Shown here piece after piece: positions 8,042 to 16,399 of a stretch of DNA of 64,000 nucleotides. How positions within the stretch are numbered: position 1 is the first letter of the stretch; each line of letters begins with the position of its first letter. Below the pieces are notes generated by a model. The model made no database searches and was not told the DNA's origin. It saw nothing but the letters and a program-made list of their open reading frames with translations. A program made the translations under genes and the position numbers. The stretch is from an uncultured Ruminococcus sp. (GTDB taxonomy: Bacteria > Bacillota > Clostridia > Oscillospirales > Acutalibacteraceae): positions 186,001 to 250,000 of the forward strand of contig CAJUGO010000001.1 of NCBI GenBank assembly GCA_910585865.1, written 5' to 3'.

Positions 8042-9217
8042 ATGGGACTTAACGATACACCGCTTTCGCAGCGGCTGCACATTGGCTTTTTCGGCAGAAG
8101 AAATGCCGGTAAATCCAGTTTAGTAAATGCAATTACAAATCAACAGATTTCTGTTGTATCCGATATAAAGGGAACTACTACAGACCCTGTTACAAAGGCA
8201 ATGGAGCTTCTTCCGCTCGGTCCGGTTGTGATAATCGATACTCCCGGCTTTGATGATCAAGGCACATTGGGAGAAATGAGAGTAAAGCGCACAAAGCAGG
8301 TTCTCAACCGTGTTGATGCGGCTGTGCTTGTTGTTGACGCGACCGAAGGCAAAACCCAAGCCGACAATGAATTGATTGACATCTTTAAACAAAAAGAGAT
8401 TCCCTACATTGTAGCTTATAACAAAAGTGATTTGCCGAACAATACTGACTGTATTGACGGAATATCGGTAAGTGCACTTAATAATAAAAATATTGAAGCT
8501 TTAAAAGAAATAATTGCAAATATTACAAAAACAGATGATACCAAACACAAAATATGCAGCGATTTGATTAGCAAAAACGACTTGGTTGTACTTGTTATTC
8601 CGATTGATTCATCAGCTCCGAAGGGAAGGCTTATACTCCCCCAGCAGCAAACAATCAGAGATATTCTTGATACAGGTGCAGCGGCAATCTCAGTAAGAGA
8701 TACGGAACTTAAGTCAACGCTTGAAAAACTCGGCACAAAACCGTCTCTTGTCATTACTGACAGTCAGGCTTTTGAGCAGGTATCAAAAATTGTCCCGAAC
8801 GACATCCCTCTTACTTCTTTTTCTATTTTAATGGCAAGATACAAGGGATTTCTTGAAACAGCGGTAAAAGGTGCAGCGGCAATTGACAAACTCAAAGACG
8901 GCGATAAAATACTGATTTCCGAAGGCTGTACACATCACAGACAGTGTGAGGACATCGGAACAGTCAAACTGCCAAGGCTTCTGAAAAATTATACGAAAAA
9001 GAATTTTATAATAGAGACTTCTTCGGGCAATGGATTTCCCGAAGATCTGTCCCCGTATAGTCTGGTAATTCACTGCGGCGGCTGTATGCTTAATGCCCGT
9101 GAGGTAAAATACAGAATGAAATTCGCAATTGACTGCAATGTGCCCTTTACAAATTACGGAACGGCAATTGCACATATGAGGGGAATTTTAAAAAGAAGTA
9201 TTTTCTTCATACAATAA
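8042..9217 (+). CDS. hydF: [FeFe]-hydrogenase H-cluster maturation GTPase HydF
   Basis: A scaffold and GTPase that carries the 2Fe precursor of the H-cluster to [FeFe] hydrogenase. The start at 8042 (MGLNDTPLSQRLHIGFFGRR) fits HydF family starts and sits 9 nt after ACGGAG; the ATG at 8033 is too close to that site. GTPase motifs are GRRNAGKSS (G1, about 18), DTPG (G3, about 66) and NKSD (G4, about 127). The C-terminal cluster ligands are CTHHRQCED and HCGGC, the CxH...HCxxC pattern of HydF. HydE, HydG and the hydrogenase are not in the window. It shows the organism makes hydrogen or consumes it through [FeFe] hydrogenase. A strong terminator follows. Confidence 0.95.
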   Translation: MGLNDTPLSQRLHIGFFGRRNAGKSSLVNAITNQQISVVSDIKGTTTDPVTKAMELLPLGPVVIIDTPGFDDQGTLGEMRVKRTKQVLNRVDAAVLVVDATEGKTQADNELIDIFKQKEIPYIVAYNKSDLPNNTDCIDGISVSALNNKNIEALKEIIANITKTDDTKHKICSDLISKNDLVVLVIPIDSSAPKGRLILPQQQTIRDILDTGAAAISVRDTELKSTLEKLGTKPSLVITDSQAFEQVSKIVPNDIPLTSFSILMARYKGFLETAVKGAAAIDKLKDGDKILISEGCTHHRQCEDIGTVKLPRLLKNYTKKNFIIETSSGNGFPEDLSPYSLVIHCGGCMLNAREVKYRMKFAIDCNVPFTNYGTAIAHMRGILKRSIFFIQ

Positions 9218-9221
9218 AATA

Positions 9222-9262
9222 AAAGCGGCGGACACAGTTTGTAACTGTATCCGCCGCTTTTT
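9222..9262. terminator. Bidirectional terminator between hydF and leuD
   Basis: A long stem (AAAGCGGCGGA...TCCGCCGCTTT, extended by ACAGTT/AACTGT) has T-rich tracts on both sides. Confidence 0.9.
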
Positions 9263-9273
9263 CTGACTCAGAA

Positions 9274-9753
9274 TCACATAATTGAATTAATAAGTCCGCC
9301 CTTTTTAATAATGTTCTGAATGAACTCGGGAAAAGGCTCTGCCTGATAGGTTCTGCCTGTTGTTTCATTAGTGATTACGCCTGTATCAAAGTTTACGGAA
9401 ACAACATCTCCGTCTTTAATATCCTTTGCTGCTTCATCACATTCAAGAATCGGTAAACCGATATTAATTGAATTGCGGTAGAAGATTCTTGCAAATGTTG
9501 AGGCAATAACACAGGAAATACCGCTTGCCTTAATTGCGATTGGTGCGTGTTCACGCGATGAACCGCATCCGAAATTTTTCTCAGCAACCATAATATCGCC
9601 GTTTTTAACTTTATTTACAAATTCAGCGTCAATATCCTCCATACAGTGAGCAGCAAGCTCTTTGTGAGAGGCTGTATTAAGATAACGAGCAGGAATTATA
9701 ACATCTGTATCTACATTATCGCCGAACTTATGAACTGTACCTTTTGCATTCAT
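9274..9753 (-). CDS. leuD: 3-isopropylmalate dehydratase small subunit
   Basis: Swivelling domain subunit that, with LeuC, isomerises 2-isopropylmalate to 3-isopropylmalate in leucine synthesis. At 159 residues it has the length of the short bacterial/archaeal LeuD type. Landmarks are KFGDNVDTDVIIPARYL near the start and the NFGCGSSREHAPIA substrate loop. It lies 18 bp after leuC on the same strand. No leuA or leuB is next to the pair. A homoaconitase-like role is possible in this subfamily, but leucine synthesis is the simplest reading. Confidence 0.92.
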   Translation of the reverse strand: MNAKGTVHKFGDNVDTDVIIPARYLNTASHKELAAHCMEDIDAEFVNKVKNGDIMVAEKNFGCGSSREHAPIAIKASGISCVIASTFARIFYRNSINIGLPILECDEAAKDIKDGDVVSVNFDTGVITNETTGRTYQAEPFPEFIQNIIKKGGLINSIM

Positions 9754-9771
9754 ACCAACTGCCTGCCTTTC

Positions 9772-11037
9772 TTAAAGTTTTGCGGGATCTGTAATGTACC
9801 CTGTAACTGCACTTGCAGCAGCAACTGCGGGACTTGCAAGGTATATTTCACTTTCAACATGACCCATTCTGCCTACAAAATTGCGGTTTGTTGTTGAAAT
9901 TGCCTTTTCGCCTGCCGCAAGAATACCCATATGCCCTCCGAGACAAGGTCCGCAAGTCGGAGTTGAAACAACTGCTCCTGCCTCAATAAATATATCAAAT
10001 AATCCTTCATGCATAGCCTGAAGCCAAATCTGCTGTGTACCCGGAAAGATAATACATCTTACATTTTTAGCAAGTTTTCTTCCCTTCAAAATTTCAGCAG
10101 CAGCTCTAAGATCGGAAATTCTGCCGTTTGTGCACGAACCAATCACGCACTGATCAATTTTAACTTCCTTTTCACCTATTTCATCAACAGTTCTGGTATT
10201 TTCTGGAAGATGAGGAAATGCAACTGTTGGCTTAAGTGAACTTAAATCAATTGTATATTCCTCATCATACACAGCGTCCTCATCAGCCGTATACTCAACA
10301 GGCGTTCCCTGATATCTTCCGTTACAATATTCACGTGTAATATCATCAACGGGGAAAATACCATTTTTTGCGCCTGCTTCAATAGCCATATTTGCAATGC
10401 ACAGACGGTCATCAATATTTAAGTATTTTAATCCATCTCCTGCAAACTCCATCGACTTGTAGAGTGCACCGTCAACACCAATCATACCGATAATATGAAG
10501 AATAACATCCTTTCCGCTTACATATCTCTGAGGCTTTCCTGTAAGATTAAATTTGATTGCAGCAGGAACCTTAAACCAAGCCTTGCCGCTTATCATACCG
10601 GCTGCCATGTCGGTTGAACCTACGCCTGTTGAAAACGCCCCCAACGCACCGTAGGTACAGGTGTGTGAATCTGCTCCTATGCAAAGGCATCCGGGTCCTA
10701 CAAGCCCCTGCTCGGGAAGCAGAGCGTGCTCAATACCCATCTGACCTACATCCTTATAATTTTTGATATCATATTTGTCTGCAAATTTACGAACCTGTTT
10801 AACTTGAGTTGCCGCCTTTATATCCTTGTTAGGAGTAAAGTGGTCCATTATCATCGCAATTTTTGTATTATCAAATACCGCGGCTGCTCCGTTTTCCTCA
10901 AAAACATTAATTGCAACGGGAGATGTTACATCATTGCCAAGCACCATGTCGAGCTTTGCCTCAATAAGCTGACCTGCCTTGACTTCACTGAGTCCTGCAT
11001 GAGCCGCAAGAATTTTCTGTGACATAGTCATACCCAT
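9772..11037 (-). CDS. leuC: 3-isopropylmalate dehydratase large subunit
   Basis: Aconitase-superfamily subunit of 421 residues, holding the [4Fe-4S] cluster. Cluster cysteines lie in VIGSCTNGRISDL and in TPTCGPCLGGH. GADSHTCTYGALGAF is the conserved substrate-binding stretch. The start at 11037 (MGMTMSQKILAAHAG) has AAGGAGTG about 8 nt upstream. The gene is divergent from the Crp/Fnr regulator gene, with a palindromic operator candidate at 11094-11113 in the shared 140-bp gap. Confidence 0.95.
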   Translation of the reverse strand: MGMTMSQKILAAHAGLSEVKAGQLIEAKLDMVLGNDVTSPVAINVFEENGAAAVFDNTKIAMIMDHFTPNKDIKAATQVKQVRKFADKYDIKNYKDVGQMGIEHALLPEQGLVGPGCLCIGADSHTCTYGALGAFSTGVGSTDMAAGMISGKAWFKVPAAIKFNLTGKPQRYVSGKDVILHIIGMIGVDGALYKSMEFAGDGLKYLNIDDRLCIANMAIEAGAKNGIFPVDDITREYCNGRYQGTPVEYTADEDAVYDEEYTIDLSSLKPTVAFPHLPENTRTVDEIGEKEVKIDQCVIGSCTNGRISDLRAAAEILKGRKLAKNVRCIIFPGTQQIWLQAMHEGLFDIFIEAGAVVSTPTCGPCLGGHMGILAAGEKAISTTNRNFVGRMGHVESEIYLASPAVAAASAVTGYITDPAKL

Positions 11038-11093
11038 AATAAATCACTCCTTAATCTGTATTAATAACATTATTGCATAAGCCTTGCAAAAAG

Positions 11094-11113
11094 ATTGTAA
11101 ACTATGTTACAAT
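11094..11113. promoter_or_regulatory. Palindromic operator candidate, Crp/Fnr-type
   Basis: A perfect inverted repeat ATTGTAA-N6-TTACAAT. Symmetry and spacing match binding sites of the Crp/Fnr superfamily (GTA-N8-TAC core). It lies 63 bp before the start of a gene for just such a regulator and 57 bp before leuC, so auto-regulation or control of leuCD is likely. Confidence 0.5.
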
Positions 11114-11176
11114 TAAAGAAATTATTTATAGTAAACATACGGTAGAAAATACATGGTTTTACTGAGGAGAGAAAAT

Positions 11177-11833
11177 ATGGACACCCCCTCAATTCTTTAC
11201 AGTCACGCTAACAGCGAAATGCGTGAAGATATGCAGAAACTGATTGAAAATGTAAGTACAGCACGGAAATTTGCCAAAAATGAAATAATTTATCTTCAGG
11301 GTGATACAGCCAATAATTTTTGTTACCTGAAAAAAGGCAAGGTAAAGGTATATATGACATCTGTTGACGGATTGGAAAAAACGCTTAATACCGCATCACA
11401 CGGCGAACTTCTCGGCGAGGGAGCTTTTTTTGACAAAAAACCGAGAGTAAGCTCAGCAAAAGCCATTACAAACACAGAAGTAATCATGATAGATGAAAAA
11501 AAATTGACAGAGCTTATTTCAAATCACCCCAGACTTGCCTTTGAACTGCTTGAAATTCTTGCAAACCGCATTCGGCTGCTTTCATCACAGCTTGACTCAA
11601 TGACTTTTATGCAGGCAGACGCGCGCATTGCACACCTGCTCCTTGAAAGCGAGAAAAACGGAATAGTAAATCTTACTCATGAGGAAATTGCAAATACCGT
11701 AGGCACATCAAGAGTAACCGTTAGCAAAACACTCGGCAAATTTGTAAAAAACGGATATATTGCCACAGAGTACAGACAAATTATACTGAAAGAAAAAGAG
11801 AAAATTGCCGCAATTTTCAGCATGGAATATTAA
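11177..11833 (+). CDS. Crp/Fnr family transcriptional regulator
   Basis: A 218-residue regulator with a cyclic-nucleotide-binding-like beta-barrel (about 15-125; EIIYLQGDTANNFCYLKKGKVKVY) and a C-terminal winged helix (LTHEEIANTVGTSRVTVSK). No FNR-type cysteine cluster is visible. The start at 11177 follows GAGGAGAG; an upstream in-frame ATG at 11153 lacks a ribosome site. The gene is followed by the NifU-like/GGGtGRT unit, which has its own promoter. The ligand is unknown. Confidence 0.9.
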   Translation: MDTPSILYSHANSEMREDMQKLIENVSTARKFAKNEIIYLQGDTANNFCYLKKGKVKVYMTSVDGLEKTLNTASHGELLGEGAFFDKKPRVSSAKAITNTEVIMIDEKKLTELISNHPRLAFELLEILANRIRLLSSQLDSMTFMQADARIAHLLLESEKNGIVNLTHEEIANTVGTSRVTVSKTLGKFVKNGYIATEYRQIILKEKEKIAAIFSMEY

Positions 11834-11873
11834 ATAAATATTCGGCAGTTTGCACGATATATATACAACGCTC

Positions 11874-11903
11874 TTATTCCAATAATTTACCCCATTGGAA
11901 TAA
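11874..11903. promoter_or_regulatory. Perfect inverted repeat upstream of the NifU-like gene promoter
   Basis: TTATTCCAAT and ATTGGAATAA form a perfect 10-bp inverted repeat with a 10-nt gap, ending 15 bp before the -35 box. There is no T-run as in a terminator, so an operator is more likely. The binding protein is unknown, and it does not resemble the TTGTAA site further upstream. Confidence 0.4.
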
Positions 11904-11918
11904 AATTGAATAAAATGC

Positions 11919-11947
11919 TTGAAAAATGTCGTGCTTAGCCGTATAAT
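11919..11947 (+). promoter_or_regulatory. sigma-A promoter for the NifU-like/GGGtGRT operon
   Basis: TTGAAA (11919-11924) and TATAAT (11942-11947) are separated by 17 bp. Confidence 0.7.
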
Positions 11948-12002
11948 AAAGGTGTATGAGTATATTTTGAAACTCAGCAATTTATTGAAAGGAGAAGTAC
12001 AC

Positions 12003-12695
12003 ATGATTTATTCAAAAGAAGTTGAAAAAATGTGCACTGTAGCAAAAGGACCTAAGCATGGTCCCGCGCCTATTCCCGAAGAGGGCAAATGGGTAAAATC
12101 TTATGAGATTAAAGACATTTCGGGTCTTTCTCACGGTATCGGCTGGTGTGCGCCTCAGCAGGGTGCCTGCAAGCTGACACTTAATGTAAAAAATGGTATT
12201 GTTGAAGAGGCGCTGGTTGAAACAATCGGCTGCTCGGGTATGACTCATTCCGCAGCAATGGCTGCTGAAATTCTCCCTAACAAGACACTCTTAGAGTGCC
12301 TTAACACTGACCTTGTATGCGATGCTATCAATACTGCTATGAGAAATATCTTTGAACAGCTCGTTTACGGCAGAAGCCAGACAGCTTTCTCAGAGGGCGG
12401 TCTTCCTATTGGTGCAGGTATGGAGGATCTTGGTAAAGGTCTCCGTTCACAGGTTGGTACTATGTACAGCACAAACGCAAAGGGCGTTCGTTACATGGAA
12501 ATGGCTGAAGGCTATGTTCTTAAAACAGCTCTTGATGAAAATGACGAAGTTATCGGCTATCAGTTTGTAAAGCTCGGTAAGATGCTTGAAGATATCCGTC
12601 ACGGCGTTGAACCAAATGAAGCATATAAAAATAATATCGGTCAGTACGGTCGTTTTGACGGCGCAGCTAAGTACATTGACCCTCGTGAAGAATAA
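12003..12695 (+). CDS. NifU-like iron-sulfur cluster assembly scaffold family protein
   Basis: A 230-residue protein. The start at 12003 (MIYSKEVEKMC) follows GAAAGGAG; the frame is open further upstream but without a ribosome site. The central part matches the IscU/NifU N-terminal fold, with cysteines in GWCAPQQGACKLTL, ETIGCSGMTHSA and LLECLNTDLVCDA. It is longer than ordinary IscU (about 130) because of a C-terminal extension. It is paired with a GGGtGRT gene 21 bp downstream, an arrangement known from anaerobic Firmicutes. The client of the pair is unknown. Confidence 0.8.
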   Translation: MIYSKEVEKMCTVAKGPKHGPAPIPEEGKWVKSYEIKDISGLSHGIGWCAPQQGACKLTLNVKNGIVEEALVETIGCSGMTHSAAMAAEILPNKTLLECLNTDLVCDAINTAMRNIFEQLVYGRSQTAFSEGGLPIGAGMEDLGKGLRSQVGTMYSTNAKGVRYMEMAEGYVLKTALDENDEVIGYQFVKLGKMLEDIRHGVEPNEAYKNNIGQYGRFDGAAKYIDPREE

Positions 12696-12716
12696 TTCGG
12701 TAAGGAGGACACAATA

Positions 12717-13721
12717 ATGGCAGTAACATTTGAAAGTATGGAAAGAAGAATGCCTAAAATTGAGAAGTGCCTTGCCGAATACGGTATTGCAAATCTTGAA
12801 GAGGCAAGACAAATTTGTAACGATAAGGGCTTTGACCCATATGATATCGTTAAAGGCGTACAGCCAATCGCATTCGAGAATGCCGGCTGGGCTTACACAC
12901 TCGGCTGTGCAGTAGCTATCAAAAAAGGCGTTACAACTGCTGCCGATGCTGCTGAAGCTATCGGTATCGGTCTTGAAGCATTTTGTATTCCCGGCTCTGT
13001 TGCAGAGCAGAGAAATGTTGGCCGCGGTCACGGTAACCTCGGAGCAATGCTTTTAAGAGATGAAACAAAGTGCTTTGCATTCCTTGCAGGTCACGAAAGC
13101 TTTGCTGCTGCTGAGGGTGCTATCGGTATTGCCCGCAATGCAAACAAGGCAAGAAAAGAGCCGCTCAGAGTTATTCTTAACGGTCTTGGCAAAGATGCTG
13201 CTTATATCATCTCAAGAATTAACGGCTTTACATATGTAAAGACAGAATTTGATTATTTCACATCTGAACTTAAAGTTGTTGAAGAAAAGGCTTTCTCAGA
13301 TGGTGAAAGAGCTGCAGTTCGCTGCTACGGTGCAGATGATGTTCGCGAGGGCGTTGCAATTATGCAGAAGGAAAATGTAGGCGTTTCAATTACAGGTAAC
13401 TCTACTAACCCAACCCGTTTCCAGCACCTTGTTGCAGGTACATACAAGAAGTGGGCTAATGAAAACGGAGTTAAGTACTTCTCTGTTGCTTCAGGCGGCG
13501 GTACAGGACGTACTCTCCATCCAGATAACATGGGTGCAGGTCCTGCTTCTTACGGTCTTACAGACTCAATGGGAAGAATGCACGGCGATGCTCAGTTCGC
13601 TGGTTCTTCTTCAGTTCCTGCTCATGTTGAGATGATGGGTCTTATCGGTATGGGCAACAACCCAATGGTAGGCGCTACAGTTGCATGCGCAGTTGCAGTT
13701 TACGAAAGCATGAACAAGTAA
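12717..13721 (+). CDS. GGGtGRT protein
   Basis: A 334-residue cytoplasmic protein named for the loop SGGGTGRTLHPDN (near residue 263). Other landmarks are GRGHGNLGAMLLRDETKCFA and the C-terminal GMGNNPMVGATVACAVAVYE. The family has no established biochemical role. It is almost always next to the NifU-like protein, which suggests joint work on a cofactor or cluster. The ribosome site is TAAGGAGG. Codon use is biased toward GGT/GCT-type codons compared with neighbours, hinting at high expression. Confidence 0.85.
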   Translation: MAVTFESMERRMPKIEKCLAEYGIANLEEARQICNDKGFDPYDIVKGVQPIAFENAGWAYTLGCAVAIKKGVTTAADAAEAIGIGLEAFCIPGSVAEQRNVGRGHGNLGAMLLRDETKCFAFLAGHESFAAAEGAIGIARNANKARKEPLRVILNGLGKDAAYIISRINGFTYVKTEFDYFTSELKVVEEKAFSDGERAAVRCYGADDVREGVAIMQKENVGVSITGNSTNPTRFQHLVAGTYKKWANENGVKYFSVASGGGTGRTLHPDNMGAGPASYGLTDSMGRMHGDAQFAGSSSVPAHVEMMGLIGMGNNPMVGATVACAVAVYESMNK

Positions 13722-13747
13722 TTGCAAATCTTTTCAATAAATTTTAT

Positions 13748-13795
13748 AAAGAGCCCGGCACAAAACTTGCTATAAGTTTTGTGCCGGGCTCTTTT
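13748..13795. terminator. Bidirectional terminator between the GGGtGRT gene and argF
   Basis: A 20-bp near-perfect stem (AAGAGCCCGGCACAAAACTT and its complement) with a 5-nt loop and T-rich flanks on both strands. Confidence 0.92.
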
Positions 13796-13812
13796 AATTT
13801 TATAAAATAATT

Positions 13813-14742
13813 TTAATTTTCCTCACGTTTTTTGTCAGCCATGCATTGTACCAACACCGCCTTCTGAGCATGCAGACGGTTTTCAGCCTCTTCAAAAATC
13901 TCGTCTGCATGAGCTTCAAATACATCGGCAGTAATTTCCTCACCACGGTGAGCCGGCAAACAGTGAAGCACCATGCACTCATCATTTGCAACCGACATAA
14001 GATTAGAGTTCACCTGGTAACCCTCGAATGCAGCTTCACGGATTTTCTTTTCTTCCTCCTGCCCCATAGACGCCCATACATCTGTATATATAACATCAGC
14101 GTTCTTTGCAGCCTCCATCGGGTCACGCACAATTTCAAATTTTTCCTTACCGTATTTTTCACCGAACTCAATAATATTACGGGGCGGCATATATCCTTCG
14201 GGACAAGCTGCTGAAAAGCTCATGCCAGTGCTGAGTGCACCGACAATAAGAGAATTCATCATATTGTTTCCGTCACCAATGAAGCACATTTTTAGTCCCT
14301 CAAGCTTGCCCTTGAACTCACGTATTGTCATAAGATCGGCAAGAACCTGACACGGATGGCAGTAATCTGTAAGACCGTTGATAATCGGGATTGAACCGTA
14401 TTCAGCAAGGGCCTCCACCTCTTTTTGCTCAAATGTACGAATCATAATTCCGTCAAGAAAACGTGAAAGCACGCGAGCAGTGTCCTCAACCGGTTCTCCC
14501 CTGCCAATCTGCAAATCATTTGAAGATAAAAACAACGGATAACCGCCGAGTTGGGTCATTCCTACCTCAAACGAAACACGTGTGCGAGTGCTTGATTTTT
14601 CAAAAATCATACCAAGCGTTTTTCCCTTTAGGATTTTATGCTCAATTCCATGTTTTTGCTCGTATTTAAGCTGGTCGGCAAGGTTTAATGTATTGATGAT
14701 TTCTTCTGTTGACCAGTCCTCAAGTTTAAGTAAATGCTTCAT
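13813..14742 (-). CDS. argF: Ornithine carbamoyltransferase
   Basis: Joins ornithine and carbamoyl phosphate to citrulline. The 309 residues carry the carbamoyl-phosphate motif STRTRVSFE (51-59), GRGEPVEDTARVLSRF, HPCQVLADL and the ornithine-site loop HCLPAHRGEE. It is the last gene of the leftward arginine cluster and begins 1 nt after the argD stop codon, so translation is probably coupled. A catabolic role is less likely because no deiminase or carbamate kinase gene is near. Confidence 0.95.
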   Translation of the reverse strand: MKHLLKLEDWSTEEIINTLNLADQLKYEQKHGIEHKILKGKTLGMIFEKSSTRTRVSFEVGMTQLGGYPLFLSSNDLQIGRGEPVEDTARVLSRFLDGIMIRTFEQKEVEALAEYGSIPIINGLTDYCHPCQVLADLMTIREFKGKLEGLKMCFIGDGNNMMNSLIVGALSTGMSFSAACPEGYMPPRNIIEFGEKYGKEKFEIVRDPMEAAKNADVIYTDVWASMGQEEEKKIREAAFEGYQVNSNLMSVANDECMVLHCLPAHRGEEITADVFEAHADEIFEEAENRLHAQKAVLVQCMADKKREEN

Positions 14743-14743
14743 T

Positions 14744-15916
14744 TCAGTTGTTCTCCTTTATTGTTTTTTCAAGTATTTTAACAGCTTCATCAATTTCCTC
14801 ATAAGAGATGGTAAGAGGGGGAAGCATTCTAAGCAATGCTTTTGCCGTTATGATAAGAAGTCCGTTTTCAACACACTTTACAGCTATATCATGAGCATCT
14901 GCGCTTTCAAGCTCAATGCCGACCATAAGCCCCATTCTCCGTATATTTTTAATACCATCAATTGATGAAAGTTTTTGCTGAAGGTATTTTCCTTTTGTCT
15001 CAACCTCGTTTAAAAACTCAGTATCAGATATTTTATCAACAACATAATTTGCACCTGCACATACCACAGGATTTGCACCAAATGTAGTTCCGTGAGTAGA
15101 CGGGGTCATAACATCCTTAAGCTTTTCTCCGCATATACACACCCCAATCGGCAGTCCCCCGCCAAGTCCCTTTGCAGCTGTTATCACATCGGGCGTTATG
15201 CCGTAATTCTCAAAGGCAAACAGTCTGCCTGTTCTGCCTGCGCCTGTCTGAACCTCGTCTATTATAACAAGGATGTCGTTTTCGTTACAATATCTTACAA
15301 GTGACTGAACATATTCCCTGCTGAGAATATTTAATCCGCCCTCTCCCTGAATAAGCTCAAGCATAACAGCACAGGTTTTGCCGCTGACCGCATTTTTAAA
15401 GCTGTCAAGATTATCTGCTTCAACATACTTAAAACCTTCGGTAAACGGAAAGAAGTAATTGTGAAATACATCCTGACCTGTTGCCGCAAGGGTGGTTACC
15501 GTTCTGCCGTGAAAGGAATTTCTTAAAGTTATAATCTCATTGCGCTGTGCGCCGTATTTATCAAAGCTGTATTTACGGGCAATTTTAATTGCACATTCAT
15601 TAGCCTCTGCACCGCTGTTGCCAAAGCACACTTTTGAAAGCCCCGTAAGCGTACAAAGCTTTTCAGCAAGGTTACTTGCCCGACTGCAATAAAAGTAATT
15701 TGACATATGCTGAATTGTACCCGCCTGCTCAGCCACTGCCTTTACCCAGCCTCTGTCACAGTAGCCAAGACTGTTTACTCCTATGCCGGAAGAAACATCT
15801 ATGTACTTTTTGCCGTCCTCATCATATGCTGTTGCCCCATTAGCACTTTTAAGAGCAACATCATACCTGCCGTATGTATGCATAATATACTTTAAATCTT
15901 TTTCTTTTGTATTCAA
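14744..15916 (-). CDS. argD: Acetylornithine aminotransferase
   Basis: PLP enzyme that makes N-acetylornithine from the semialdehyde. The 390 residues include CFGNSGAEANECAIKIARKY, the cofactor aspartate in VIIDEVQTGAGRTG and the PLP lysine in ITAAKGLGGGLPIG. The start is TTG at 15916, with GAAAGG 11 nt upstream. An ATG lies 12 codons further in, so the exact start is not certain. It is coupled to argF downstream. Confidence 0.94.
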   Translation of the reverse strand: MNTKEKDLKYIMHTYGRYDVALKSANGATAYDEDGKKYIDVSSGIGVNSLGYCDRGWVKAVAEQAGTIQHMSNYFYCSRASNLAEKLCTLTGLSKVCFGNSGAEANECAIKIARKYSFDKYGAQRNEIITLRNSFHGRTVTTLAATGQDVFHNYFFPFTEGFKYVEADNLDSFKNAVSGKTCAVMLELIQGEGGLNILSREYVQSLVRYCNENDILVIIDEVQTGAGRTGRLFAFENYGITPDVITAAKGLGGGLPIGVCICGEKLKDVMTPSTHGTTFGANPVVCAGANYVVDKISDTEFLNEVETKGKYLQQKLSSIDGIKNIRRMGLMVGIELESADAHDIAVKCVENGLLIITAKALLRMLPPLTISYEEIDEAVKILEKTIKENN

Positions 15917-15937
15917 GATTACCAGAACCTTTCACAA

Positions 15938-16360
15938 TTATATTTCATCATTTTCAAAGGAGTATACAAATACATCGTCACGCCTTTCAAAACCGAAATC
16001 ACGCCAAAAGCTTTGACCGGTTTCATTGTTTTTATAACAAAAAATATGAGTTTTATCTATTCCCTGTTCTTTAATCTTTTTTATAGCAGCATCTGCCAGG
16101 GCGTGACCTATTCTTTGTCTTCTGTACTCGGGCTTAACAGCCATATGATGGATAAAACCTCGCCTTCCGTCATGACCAGCAAGCACAGTGCCTACGATTT
16201 TTCCGTCAATTACGGCCACCTGACTCATTCCGCAGTTATGTTTAAGATATCTTTCCATCTGCGGTTTTTCATCTGCTCTTGAAAGTGCACGTTTTGATGT
16301 AGTCAGCCACATAGCAAAAACTTCTTCATAATCTTCTATTGTCATTTCACGGATAATCAT
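15938..16360 (-). CDS. GNAT family N-acetyltransferase in the arginine cluster
   Basis: A 140-residue acetyltransferase with the acetyl-CoA loop RRQRIGHALADAAIKK (Q/RxxGxG/A type) and the C-terminal YKNNETGQSFWRDFGFERR typical of small GNAT enzymes. The start at 16360 follows GAGGGTG. It lies between argB and argD in the same direction. An acetylglutamate synthase role is conceivable from context, but this group usually acetylates other amines or peptides and ArgJ already supplies acetylglutamate. The substrate is unknown. Confidence 0.8.
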   Translation of the reverse strand: MIIREMTIEDYEEVFAMWLTTSKRALSRADEKPQMERYLKHNCGMSQVAVIDGKIVGTVLAGHDGRRGFIHHMAVKPEYRRQRIGHALADAAIKKIKEQGIDKTHIFCYKNNETGQSFWRDFGFERRDDVFVYSFENDEI

Positions 16361-16399
16361 ATTTGCACCCTCAAATCTGTTGTATTATTTTACAAAGCA

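Noticed and set aside
11919..12002. N-terminal extension of the NifU-like gene
   Set aside because: The extended frame covers the TTGAAA/TATAAT promoter, and the ribosome site belongs to the ATG at 12003.
12447..13031. 194-codon leftward frame across the NifU-like/GGGtGRT junction
   Set aside because: It is antisense to two well-supported genes, lacks a ribosome site and has a cysteine/phenylalanine-rich composition typical of shadow frames.
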